NCBI GenBank assembly: GCA_009760855.2 | Contig: WPIO01000036.1 | Location: forward strand, 1,418,001 to 1,482,000 | Direction: 5' to 3' | Length of the DNA: 64,000 bases | Source: Cristatella mucedo | Lineage: Eukaryota > Bryozoa > Phylactolaemata > Cristatellidae | The notes under the pieces: generated by a model | What the model saw: only the letters and a program-made list of their open reading frames with translations | Database searches by the model: none | What the model was told of the DNA's origin: nothing | Part shown: positions 12,286 through 24,696 of the stretch, in pieces | Layout: every line of letters begins with the position of its first letter | Position numbering within the stretch: position 1 is the stretch's first letter | Program-made: the position numbers and the translations under genes

Positions 12286-12412
12286 TACAGTGCCTTAAGA
12301 GAACTTAATCTGTATCTAGGCGCTCCTAATGCCGCGGGGCTTGTGCCCACGCGACATTAAATACGATGACCTTGGCCTCGCACGGCAAAGGCTAGTGCCT
12401 TAACCACTGGGG
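12286..12412 (-). repeat. SINE-1 copy
   Basis: Minus-strand SINE-1 with tail AGTGCCTTAAGAGAACTTAA and head CCAGTGGTTAAGGCACTAGC (minus strand). A G run (GGGGGGGGG) follows its head end on the plus strand. Confidence 0.7.
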
Positions 12413-12566
12413 GGGGGACCAGGGTAAACAAGGTCTAAGGAATGTCAGAGCAGCTGTACAGCCGGCAGCAAAGGTGGCGATCCCGTGCCCTTAGTGGTTG
12501 GACAATGTTTTGCTGATCCTACCTAGAAGACGTAACCCGATATGGTGCGTGCTGCAGCCACGCCAT
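12413..12566. other. Short spacer, nothing recognised
   Basis: No supported feature. Confidence 0.4.
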
Positions 12567-12650
12567 GCAGCAAATGTGAAGCGCCTAGAAAGAGATTGAG
12601 TTCTCCGAGGGTGCTTTATCAAGTGCATTATTATTATTATTATTATTATT
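12567..12650 (+). mobile_element. LINE-B tail, about 80 bases
   Basis: Only the terminal hairpin (GCGCCTAGAAAGAGATTGAG, then TTCTCCGAGGGTGC) and (TTA)n remain, a very short 5'-truncated insertion. Confidence 0.8.
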
Positions 12651-13271
12651 CTCGGCAAGTCAGCTGCTCGAATAGCAGAGGCGCCGACTGCTCAGATCGG
12701 CCATTCGCCTGACGTCATTGTGGCTGCTGAAAGCCTTGTATTCTTGCATTCCTCGATGCAATGCCGATTCGCCTTAATAACCTCGTATCTACCGGGGAGC
12801 AGCTGGGAACGACTAGGCGTAGTCTGCTCCTTTGCACTTTGGCAAGACGTCTGCTGACACCGACTCGAGATAGGCCTGCTCTGTCAGGTTTTCACCGATA
12901 GCTGCCATTCCAACGGACCAGATTGGCGGGAGGGGGAGTGGCGCTGGTGGTAATGTAGGAAGTCGCATGCAGTGCGATGGACTTCAATGTGAGAGTAATA
13001 CAAATGCATGGGAATGATACGCTGCCTTGTTGATGTGCAAGTGAGCCGAGTAAACCCTTTTACAGCTCTTGGCCTTCGGCTGATAATTAAATAGCTTTTA
13101 CTGACATGTGCTACTGCTCGGTCCCATTTTCCTGTCGAAGTGGTTTCCGAGAGCCTCGGGCCTGTGGAATCAGAGGTTAGGTGGGTTCAACTCGCAAGGA
13201 TTGCAGGACATGTCCTTACTCTGTAGTGCTACTATAGCATTTGAGGCGTATCAATTATATATTATAGTAAC
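12651..13271. other. No gene recognised
   Basis: No supported gene. A possible SINE-2 head (GGTGGGTTCAACTC) lies near 13180, separated from its tail by a LINE tail fragment. Confidence 0.35.
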
Positions 13272-13415
13272 GATCGTAATAATAATAATAATAATACACT
13301 TGATAAAGGGCCAAATGTAGCTGTAGCGGGTGATCCTTTATTGCCCACAGCAAGCAGTATTTATAGCCTTGAAGGCTCTTCTGCTGCTATAAAAATGAGG
13401 CTGCTGAATCAGCTA
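13272..13415. repeat. LINE-B tail fragment (-) followed by SINE-2 body (+)
   Basis: 13272-13310 is a minus-strand LINE-B terminus, (ATA)n then CACTTGATAAAGGGCC. 13325-13415 is the SINE-2 body (GTGATCCTTTATTGCCCACA ... GGCTGCTGAATCAGCTA). Confidence 0.6.
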
Positions 13416-13606
13416 TGTTTTGTAGTTTTTTGTTCCACTGTCTTCGATAGGAACAGCAATAGTGATACTAGGCAGAAGCTGCTTAAAGCTCTCGTGGTCT
13501 AGTGTCAACTTCTGAATGAGTGGCCTGACAATAAATAGCCTCTTTGTAAGATTATGGGACAAAACCTGAGACTGTAGACAAATTGACTGCATTAATCATT
13601 CAAGTC

Positions 13607-14062
<456 letters not shown>

Positions 14063-14690
14063 AATTATAATAATAATAATAATAATAATAATAGCAATAT
14101 GTATGTATAGCACCCTCAGAGAACTTGATCTCTTTCTAGGCACTTTACATTTGCTGCAAAGGAAGCATGATCGAGTGGTAGCATGGTCAATGTCAACAAG
14201 CATAACATGATTCGAGTTGACGTGCATAGGGTCAGCATGCAAATGCGGTTAGTGGCATCATGTATAGTGTTAGCATGCATAAGCACACAAAAGACAAATC
14301 ACATGGACCCACTAAATGCTCTGATAAATAGATGCGTTTTAGCTTTCTTTTAATGTCAAGTCAGGTAATTTGACGCCAGTCGGAAGTGAGTTCCGGGCTT
14401 TCATAAGAATCGTGGAAGTGAGTCCCACAGTCTTGGACCTGTAGAGGAAAAGCTGCTACTGCCAAGGGTCTTAAAGTGGAGGAGTGGAAAAGCTAATTTA
14501 TTGTCCATCACCTCAGGGCACGAAGAGGCTGACACTGATGCAGATGTTCAGCTAAGTATGAAGGGGCCAAGCCTTGGCATCCCTTTTGAGTCAGCCTAAG
14601 AACTTAAATCTGTGTCTGCTGATCAACCAGAAGCCATCGAAGCAGTTTCAGCATAGGAGCAGTATAGCTACACACAAAGTTTGAAGGATC
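14063..14690 (-). mobile_element. Chimeric LINE remnant: LINE-A coding end joined to LINE-B 3' end
   Basis: Read on the minus strand, 14690-14400 encodes a decayed LINE-A C-terminus (VDQQTQ, LAPSYLAEHLHQCQPLRAL, SSTGPRLWDSLPRF). From about 14399 down to 14063 the text becomes LINE-B (KARNSLPTGVK, then CATTTAGTGGGTCC, the 3' UTR, the tail hairpin and (TTA)n). Both families have their own WNSLP-type motif and both motifs are present in series, so the join is not at matching positions. A template switch during reverse transcription or a nested truncated insertion would both explain it. Confidence 0.7.
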
Positions 14691-16208
14691 AGTGAATATG
14701 TTACTTTGGGTCAAAGAAGCTAGCTAGGCAAGCGATTTGCTAGATTTCATATGGGTTGCTAGCTATGGTGCTGGCTTGGGTGCAGTTGGTGAGATGGTTG
14801 ATGGTTGACATCAGCATTTTATATTATGCATCTGTGACTCCTATGTTCATATAGAATCTAGACATGGCCGTTGCTAGTGTGGATCGGTGCAGCCTACAAT
14901 AATCCTTATACCAGTCGATTGAAAGTCAGTCTTAATCTTTTTTAGGCTAATTCAAGCTTGCACTCGGTATTTCTAGCTAGTTTTTCATCTTCAGTAAACC
15001 GTGAGCACCTGGGCAACGGTGTGCATTGTGCTTAGTCTGAGGACCGAACTCATCTAGGATATGTCAATGGTCCTTATTCTTGCATTCCACTCAAGAAGGC
15101 AGGTCAAATGGAGAATTGAGCAAAAGTGGCAATGGAGATTTCTTTTCACAGCCAACTTTGATATCAAGATTCGTAAGGTTCTGTGATTCGCAAAAGATTT
15201 TTTATACCAAGGGTTGCATACTACGGAGAGACAGAGAGGGAGGGAGGGAGAGAGGGAGAGAGAGATCTCGATGTGGGCAGATGTGTAAAATTTGTTAGTA
15301 ATATTAGGAGTTGACAGTATACAATCACGGGAGAACATCTGATCGAGGGTGTGACCTTTAGTGTGAGTAGGTCCTTATATGTGACCCTCAAGAGGAAATG
15401 AATCAACCAACGAGGGAAATTTCACTAATAGATGGTTTGAGTCGGGTTATTGCATGAATGTTAATATTATTTAATACGAGAATTGGATGATTTCTTGAAC
15501 ACATAATCAAAATGAGATAGATGAAAAAAAAATCTGAAATTGAGTAAGTCTTTGTACCAGATGGTACCTTTATAGCACGGTAGCAGATGATTGCTGCCCC
15601 GGGGGTAGCTTGTGTTTGGAGGGACTCCATGCAAAAGATTCGAAGAACCGCTTTTAGAGGACTGCAAACGACTTAAAATTCAGTGGGGAATGAGCAAGAA
15701 TAGATACTCTACTACCAGTTGTATTGACCTCGGCTTATGAAAGATAGGAAACCCTATTGGGGTGGCATTGGTTAGTTCTTTATTTATTACATGCTTCAAG
15801 ACTCGAACCGGAGCATGAAAGGAAAGTAAAGCTTGATTGTGCTTAGCGATGCTGTCAGCAAAAGGAGAGCACAGATTGCAAAAAGATGGGGACTTAGAAT
15901 GGATTTCTTGGGGCACCTCATACACAAAGGCTGAGCAGACAACCCCCGCAGCTGTTGACGATTGCACTTTTTTTTTATTGTCGTTGCTGCCTACATTTGG
16001 CTGCCGAGACAGCCGCATTGAGGTGCATGCTACCTACGCTTGCCGGCTGCGATCGGCACAGCAGTGGAGAGTGGCAGACGGTAGTCCTGTTTGGTACCTA
16101 TAAACTGCCATCTGCCGAGCTCTGCCTACCGGCTGGTCTGCTCCAGCCCTGCTCCCTACGTTTGATGCAAGTTCAAATTGCAACATGGGCAGTCGGCCTT
16201 GCTTTCAG
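14691..16208. other. No gene recognised; GA-rich block
   Basis: (GA)n-rich sequence at about 15223-15265. Minus-strand frames of 60-112 codons between 15054 and 16018 have no recognisable domain. It may be NSMCE2 intron, since the next exon begins at 16209 in phase 1. Confidence 0.4.
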
Positions 16209-16318
16209 ATTTACCCGAAGCAAAAGAAAAGGCCTACAAAGATGCTCTCTTGGACTTGTTATCGATGGAGCGAGAGATCAATCAGTACATCGATGCCGTC
16301 CGTGAAACCGCGGCACAG
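16209..16318 (+). CDS. NSMCE2: NSMCE2 exon, helical SMC5-binding region
   Basis: The acceptor is GGCCTTGCTTTCAG, and the exon opens with two bases completing a codon (phase 1 upstream intron). It encodes LPEAKEKAYKDALLDLLSM, then EREINQYIDAVRETAAQ, and ends at CAG before a GTGAAC donor. It matches human MDKAMVEFATLDRQLNHYV and the following residues. Confidence 0.88.
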
Positions 16319-18318
16319 GTGAACGAGATCAGCTGAGCAGCATCTTTTTTGCAGGCGTAGTGCCGTTGGCGTCTCACTGAGCTGATCACTCCCCTTGCCG
16401 ACTCACTCGTATTGGCTGCCTCTTTGTGTGTTGCCTTTATCACACTTCCTTTCTGATGTTTGCCTCCTGCCTCAGTCTTGCTGTTACATTCATGTTCTTC
16501 GTGTGCAATCGGCATGTGTATTCCGGCACGTCTTCCTTATGCATCATTCTCTAGACACTCGCAGTCTTGTGGTTCTCCTCTGCCCCCTTCGCCTTCTCTT
16601 CCGCCTTCTCATCCATCTTTGTCCCCTTCGCCTTCTCTTCCTCAACCTTCACCTTCTCCTGCTCTACCTTCTCCTGTTCCACCTTCTCCTTCTGCCGTCA
16701 ACCTAGCATACATACCCCTTACCATCGGTACAGTCGGGCCTCCTCGGCCGCCTCCTGTGCCCGGCAGGTGCCATCGAGCACTCGCTCAAATGTAGCTAGA
16801 CTCGGTCGCCCCTCATGCGACGGCACACACCTTTTATTTGCGAGGCAGTGGCAACCTAGGACGGAAAAAACTGTGTTAAGCATTGTGCTGCAAAGAAAAA
16901 GACAAAGCGCAGCGGCAGGCGTCCTGCCGGGCTGACCTCGAGCCCAAAGGTAGGAACGCGGCGACAGCGAGGAGAGTCAATGTGCAGAAGTGGCACGTCC
17001 TTACTTCTAGAAACGAGTCGAACAAAAGAGGTGCGAGCCAGACCCTCAGTTGGACAGCTGGGATGAGGTGGTGAAAGGAGCAGGCTGTACAATATGTACG
17101 AATCCTTGCTGCAGCTGCTGCTAGCTGCGGTCGGCTGCACAGGCTAGGTGCTGCTAGAACGGAAGAGAAGACATTCGTCAGACGTCACGACATCCCCTGA
17201 TGTGACGACATTTAAAAAGGAGCTTAAAATAGCAACTTAAAACTTGTTGCAGCATTTAGTGGGTCGTCCTTGTGGCTCGTCCTTCGTGTGCCTGTTCTTG
17301 CTGACACTGTGCCAGCTGCTACTAGTCATATCTACTTGTTAACCCTGTGCATGACATGTCTCATCTAACAACGTTATGCTTTATGACATTGCGAATGTTA
17401 CCACTAATAATTTAGTCATGCTTTCTTTACAGCATCTGTAAGGGGCCTAACAAGAGATTTGGTTCGCTGTGGGTGCTATACAAATGTATTATTGTTATTA
17501 CTATGTCAGTCATCATTGGAAGTTGAACCCCTAGACTCTAAAAGTCATATTCAACTCTCCTAGTGCGACCGGCACCTTTCCCAACTCAATGAATGGGAAT
17601 CGAGTCTTTCGTTTGCCATCGTGTCCTGTATGCACCGTGGAATTCAACTGCCATTTCGGGAGGGGAAAGACCTCAAATATTTGCATTCATGTGCCGTCCC
17701 CCATTCTAGACCAATGGCAGCAAGAGTTCAATTATGGCTGCTTAGTAGGTGGCTCCCCAACGCATGTCACGGCAGTGCCAGCACTGGTACAGGTCAAGGC
17801 AGCTTTCAACTGAGTCCCCTGTGCTATTCTAGCTAATCCTTGACCTTGACTCACGTTCGACGAAAATCCCGTACGATTTACCATCGCTCTGTTGGAGCAA
17901 AGCAGTGCCCAAACCTTGCTAGTTATAGCTCGAATAAGCAGACCTTGCTGCTGCTCAGGCCACTGGCCCTCAAACGGTGTTGGTTGAGAAGTGGGGTCAA
18001 GTCTTAGCTTGAAAAGCAGCGCTGTGCAACCAGAGAGTCGGCTTGCTCGACTGAGCCGAAAGCTGTTGAACGCCATCGCTTTGCTGCTTCAAAACAGCTT
18101 TTCCGTCGATGCCAGCCATATCAGCTCAAGGCACGCACTGTCAGTAGCTATGGCCGGAGCAGTGCTTGCCGACCGGCAGCCTATCTCCCTGTATACTGTC
18201 TTCCTGTATAATGCTTCCCTGTATGCTGCCTCGCTCGCTGTATGCTGCCTCGCTCGCTGTATGCTGCCTTTCTCACTGTCTCGAGGATGCCACGAGGCAA
18301 TGCTTGCATCAAGTATGA

Positions 18319-18399
<81 letters not shown>

Positions 18400-21300
18400 G
18401 TATCTCTTTTTCTCTCTTTCTCTTTTTTTCTCTTTTTCTCTCCACCAACAGGAATAGCACTGGTGGAGGAAGCTGCAGGGATTGAGCTGGACATAGCTCT
18501 TGGGTCCATCTGCCATAGCTCTTTTTTTCAGTAAGGCTGCTGGCAAATCCGTTAGACTGCTGAGGGAAGCGTACAAGAGGCTGTTGTGGGAGCAAGATGT
18601 AAGCACAAACTCTGCAGGATTGCAGCCTTTTAAGAGCAGAAGCCCATTGGAAACTACCAAATGGTGATTGTCACAGCCGAATTTTGTTTGCCGTGGATGT
18701 ACGCAGCACGCACGCGGGGAATGGGGGAGGCAGCTAACAGTTGTTACAGACCGAAGTCTCTCGGCCTGCTGGCACAGCTTCCAGGATGCACTGCTATCGT
18801 TTGTGGCCCCATGCAGCCCGGCATTTGCATCCGATCGTTCGGCAGCTGCCGGTTTTCAGATCGTGATGGGTTGTCCCTGCTCTGATGTTGTGACTTAATA
18901 AGGCTGGCAGCCGGGCGTTTTCTCTTTATTGCACGGCAGCAGGTGCAGCAGCATTCCCGAACGCTCGATGCCACCTTCCTCAAAGGCTGGTGTACACATT
19001 GCCTGGCTTCCAGATGTCGTCAGCTGGGTTTCACTCTTCAGCTGGCATCGGCCACAGTAGCTAAGCAGCTGCTTACTGGTGCCACTCCCTTCTTTTCAAG
19101 CAGGCGATCATCACACAGCCCCCTAGCCAGACCCAAAGTGCCACTGCTCGGCTTGCAGACACTGTAACTATAGCCAACTGCTGGGAGGGCTGTCTCCTGT
19201 TGGTGCAGAAAGATTCGAACATCCATTCGGTAATTGCAGGGCAGGGGAGGGTGAGGTGACTATCTGGCCCCTCAGCATCTTGGCAGCTAGGTACATGCCC
19301 AAGGGCTCCCTCTAGGGCATTCTCAAATCGCCTTGGCCTAGCAGCTTGCCGTCGGCTTCTTGGCATGCCAATCGGCTGCCTAGCCTGTGTATCAATCACG
19401 TCGAGCCCTCCTCCTCTCCCCTTCCCCTGCAAAATCTTGCCGGACCCTTGCCAACTTCTTTGCACACAGATCGGCTAAATGTGAGCTCTCCTGTAGCTGA
19501 CGTGCTCCAAAGTCATGTGAGCTCACGTTTGGGTGTAGGATGGCCCGGCTGCAAGTGCTGTAGGATGAGTCGTATTTTCGTGCACACCTGAAATTCGTTC
19601 GTGCTGTCTCTGCAAGTCGAACGTGATTCGCTCTCCAGTAAGCGCTTCCAGCGCAGCACCAACCTGACTTCCATGCAATTCGTTGATTCCCTGTAGAAAA
19701 TTGCATAGGGAGATCGGCTTGGACAGGGAGCCTCCAGTCACGCATGTTTTTGTCAGCCTGTTTGCTAGCTTTTTTGTTTCCTTCTCCTCGTTGGCCTTTG
19801 CGTAAGTCTTTTTCGTGCGAACACCCTGCTCAGCACTGCTGGTTGCCTCTGCAGTTCTTTGCCCTCTTTATTTTGGAATAGCTGCGTCTCTGTACTTCTC
19901 ACTTCGTACTTCTGCTCATACTTTCACTCCGTACTCTGCTTGCTGTTTAAAAATATGTGAGGTCGCCTGATGCAGTCAGCAGCCAGCCCAGCAAGCGTGA
20001 CAGCAGCACATAACTAGGTCGCCGGCTGCTTGACTCGATCGAACACCCTAGAGCTGTAGGCGAGATCGCTATGTCACATGACTGACGTTTAGATGCCCCC
20101 CTCCGTGACGTGCACTGTCGGCCGTGTAGGCGAGAAAGGGGTAACCCGGTCCTGCTCTGTCGAACACAGATAGCGCAGGCACGGAGCAGAGGAAAATTGC
20201 AGAATAGTTCAAGCGGTGCTTAACCGTTACCGGTCAGTTCCGGCCAGGTAGGAGTGTGCGCAAGATGAGTAGACTTGGTTATTGTGCATTTGATTCCTCG
20301 AATCATTATCGCCGCCGACCAGTGTTGCCGATCTGTTAAGTATTTGCCTCCAGCGTTGTCGCGTATAGTAAGTGCAATCCCGAAGCTGATTGCAAATTGT
20401 TCTTCTCTTTCTTACAAGTGAGCAAATATCTGCCACAGCCGATATGGTCCTATTTGCAGCAGAGCTGCATCGGGAGTGCAGAGCTGCTGCTGCCATGATG
20501 CTTGTCTGATCTTATCGATTAGTTAGTGAACATGAGACGCCAGTGACACGTAAGCACTCGCGTACGGTCATGTTAGTGCTTCGGAGGGTTGCACGGCGTC
20601 GATCGACGCTGACTGTGCAAGTAGCAGTTGCATGCCGATCTTGAGCGAACCAAGCCTACTTAGTTAGGTGCTCCGTGAGTGTACCGTGGCAGTGCCGAGC
20701 GCACTGCTCCTGTTACTTGCATGGCAAGGTCTTGGATGCCTCCTGCTACTGGCTTCTGCTGCTGCTGCTACTGGCTTCTGCTGCTGACTTCCGCCGACTG
20801 GTCAGTCGAAGAGGCCAAGCCTGCTTGCAACCTGCCCTTTCCTTGCTGTGGCATATGCTAACGACTCTCTTGACCCATAATGATTCTTTGAATGGCAGTG
20901 TCTTAGTCGTGATTTTGCTGGGAACCGGGCCAGGCCTCGACCTTGCCAGAGGCAGTAAACCACCAGGGTGTGTGAAGGAGCTCATCGGGCGGCTCGGACG
21001 ACTAAGTCCTCCTTTTTGAGTGCGTACAAGGTCACGGTCGTGACCCCCTTGTGCCTCACTTCTCATGCCCATGAGGTGTAAGGACTGCACCCTGAAAGGT
21101 TCCAAAGCATGAGCAACTTTCGGCGCACACACGTGAGCACAGACACACACATATGGCAACCAGCAAATTTCGTTGCAACGTGACGAAGCAAAGAAGAATA
21201 TAATTAGCTGACTTATCAGCCTCATATATGTATATATAACGGCAGACAAGCTTTCACGGCTATCACGGCCGATTGCGGTGGTCAATAAAGGATAGATCGC

Positions 21301-24300
21301 TCAGCACTCGAACCCACGTGACCGGGGTTGTGAAGAGCGAGAACGGAACTAAACCCTAAGACCTCAGGTCTCGAGGTAGATGCCTGGCTGAGTCAGGAGG
21401 AAAAACGCTGGGTCAAGAGAGGAAGTTGCAGTATAAATAGCAGCATGCCGCAGCCGAATTGGTGAGCAGTGATGGGATGGCACACTAGGTAAGGCGGTTG
21501 CTTTTCAGCATTGAGGTATTGGGTTCGAATCCCGCGGTGGGCGATCTCTTAATGCCGCTGGCGATAGCCGCTAAGGCTCCTCTGTTACTATACAAAGGAG
21601 GCTGTTAAATCAGCTAGTATTTTTTTAGGATGTGCCAGAGTCGGCACTGGGAAAGATGATACCGTTGTTGCACTGAATCTTGGAGGTGGGTGGGAGATAG
21701 GTGAGTTCCACTGCACGGGCCTAAGACCGGCAGAGCCAAAGAGCCTGGTACCAGCATAGTTCGGGTGAACAGAAGGGACTGTCAATTTATTGGACTAAGC
21801 AGAACGAAGCAAGACTGAGCCTGGCTGAGACTGATGAAGCCCAAGGGCAGTGTAGCCCTGTGGCAGCTTGTCAGTCAGAGTACCCAAAAAAAAGTAAATG
21901 GTGGTCAACCTGGTACCATCGAAACTCTTTTAGCAAAGGGATGCTTAACTTGTAGAGGGCCTCCTGATTAAACCATGTAAACATTCTATTCGGCAGAGCG
22001 CCTCGGCGCCTGGGAGAGCTTTAGGCTACTGTGACACTGCTTCGCTGAGCGTCCGAGGCTGGGCGTCCGACGCTGGGTGTCACGTCTGGCTTGCACTCCG
22101 ATCGGCGTGCTCTAATAGGCCTGCAGTCGTCTATCGTTGCTGCTGCTGCTGCTGCTGCCTCCGCTGCTGCTTGATGGCTCCCGGTGCAATCAGACGCCTC
22201 TGGTTGGGAGGCACACACGATGTGGGTGGCGGGGCAGGCCTGCTGGAGCAGGCACTGTGCAAGAGCACTGGCATTTAGCTGTGGCAAGCTATGAGCATAC
22301 GGGAAATTGCTTTGTTGCATCAGCTTTGGTGCGGCTGCGCTGTTTGTCTCAGAAAGGTGGCTGCGTGAGCCGCCGCCGGACGTTGGCGCCAGCCTTTGCC
22401 ATTCATGGTCGGTGAGGCCAGATTTATTTCCAGACCGTGGGACAGCATGTGAAGGAGAATGGCACCTGCTGCTTGGCTGCGACTGCAGCCAAGCAGCAGG
22501 CTGTTGCTCGGCAGAATTGCAATTAATTGGGCTGCCGTCCGAGGCGCATCATGGCGACCGTGCGAGACTTCCCCAAGCAGCAGCAACAGCAGCGCACGTT
22601 CCTGCGAGTACGGCTCGTCTGCATGATGTCTATGTCTGTCGTAGCTCTCAGCCTTGAGTTGATCGATCACGGCAGCGCGATCCAACCGATTGTAGGAGTG
22701 GCAAGGCAGTCCAATTTCGAGGACCCGTTTTGTCTTTGTCGTTATCGGGATCTGAAATGAATAGCGAGTTTTAGTTGTGCGTACTGTATATGCACGGCTG
22801 AGGGCCGTGCCTTTCTTTCAATGCAAAAATCTGTCGCAAATCGGGATATATAATGTACAATTCATTTGTATAGCGCCCCAAGAGAACGTAATAATCGCTA
22901 TTCGGGCGCTTCATGTATGCCTCAGGGCGTGAGCCCATGACCTCAGCCAGACTTAACCACTAGACCAATCCAGCTCGGCAGAGATGTCATTCAGGATGCC
23001 GCAAGCAACCGAATGTTAGTTGGAGTGGCCCAGCTCAGCACCAGTAAATGTCATTTCTGCTTACCACTGATTGCCTCAGGGCTGCCAACAGGATGTCATT
23101 CTCTAAGTGTACTGCTATGTTGTACATCTAATGGGGTTTTTCGAAGACTTGTGCAGGCAGGTTCACATGAAACCGGTCACTAACCGGCTCCCTACCACCT
23201 ACAACAGCTGCTGCCGTCCTTTGTTCGATATGTTGCAACCGTTGCCTTTGGTGCCACTGACGTCGGTGGCTGCAAAGCAAAGCCCTATCTTAGTCGGCCC
23301 GGATGTCGCCCAGCGAGGGCGAAGGCTGAATTTAATCGGAATGGCTGCTCGCATGGCTTTCCTGTTTGAGCCGATGGACTTAACGCTCTGTTGTGGCACC
23401 TGGGCATCTGGGTTCGTCCCATCCCGTTGATGCTGCAATGCAGCAACATGGTGGCTCGGTCGCTTGAAGCTTTGCACAGCGACATCGGCGGTAGCTTCTG
23501 AGCTCGGCACCTCGCCAACCTTGTCCCCAACTTGCCAGCCGGCAGATCCGTCGAGTGCCCCTGCCCAGTGTCTGTCGCCCGGACTCCACCGTGGCGATCC
23601 CGTTAGCGCTCTCCGCTCTCGCACCAACTGTCCTTATCTACTCCCTACCTGCTCCCTCCTCTGCACCCTCTCTACTTCCTGTCTGCTCTCTCTCTCCGTG
23701 CTCCTTTTTTGCTCCTTACCTGTTCCTCCCTTCGAAGCAGCTGTGAGGAGAGCTAGCGTTCGTTGCACCGACGCAGGCGCTTCGTGCTGGCTGCCTTCTA
23801 GCTGCAAGGCACGGATGCTGAAGATTTCGAAGCCATCATCCAAGCTAAGCTGGCCGACAAGCAGAGCCGAAACGATCCCCTCGATCTGGAGCGGCACCCG
23901 AAGTTTGAGGAAATGGCCGACGAGATCGCTGCTAAGCGAGAAATGTCAGGTACCGTGGTCGGTGTCGTCGTGTGCTGCGCTCGACGGCAGTCTTAGCAGC
24001 GCCGCTTTCTACCAATCCTTGCCTGCTGCAGCTCGCTCAAGCGAGCATGTTTATGCTGAAGCTATATTGGTCCCTGCTCCAGGAAAGAAAATTATTTTCT
24101 GCTCTCAGTTCCACCTCGCACGGACAGCTTTTGGTCGGCCTGTTTTCTAAAAGTACTGGTTCATGCGCATGCACCACCGGATGCATTCAGCCACTCGCGG
24201 ATGTCGCCAGGGCGCCCTGGTAACAGCTCGTGGCTCAGTTAACCTCCTCCACCTGTCGCCTGGACCTGCATAAAACGTGCGCCGGATATGTTCTCTCTAG

Positions 24301-24625
24301 TCGGAGACCACGGCAGAGGTCTCGATTGAAGCTCGGCATACAAAATTCGCATTTAAAGCGTTGGGACGTGTGGGTCGGGTGGTGCACCTGGACTGGCTCG
24401 AGCGTTTACGTTGCCCCAGGGGTCGTAGCCCGTGAGTGAGTAAGGCTCCTGTTGGTGTTTGCCTATGAGGTGCTTGCTCTTTGCCTCCAAGGCTCTAGTT
24501 CTGCATCTGGCAAATACTCAATTGCCCACTGCAAGCGGTGGTGATAGCCATTGAGGCTCTTCTGTCGCTATATAAATGAGTTATATATATATATATTTAT
24601 TTATATTTATATTTATATATTTATA

Positions 24626-24656
<31 letters not shown>

Positions 24657-24657
24657 T

Positions 24658-24696
<39 letters not shown>

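Noticed and set aside
21474-21560. Possible tRNA gene
   Set aside because: A perfect B box and an A-box-like element are present, but no complete cloverleaf and the text continues into the SINE-2 body seen at many loci.
22320-22760. Protein-like frames on both strands as a nested gene in the NSMCE2 intron
   Set aside because: No domain or splice support; GC- and CAG-rich composition can keep both strands open.
23464-24150. 228-codon plus-strand frame
   Set aside because: It covers the NSMCE2 exon in a different frame; the exon frame has clear homology, this one has none.
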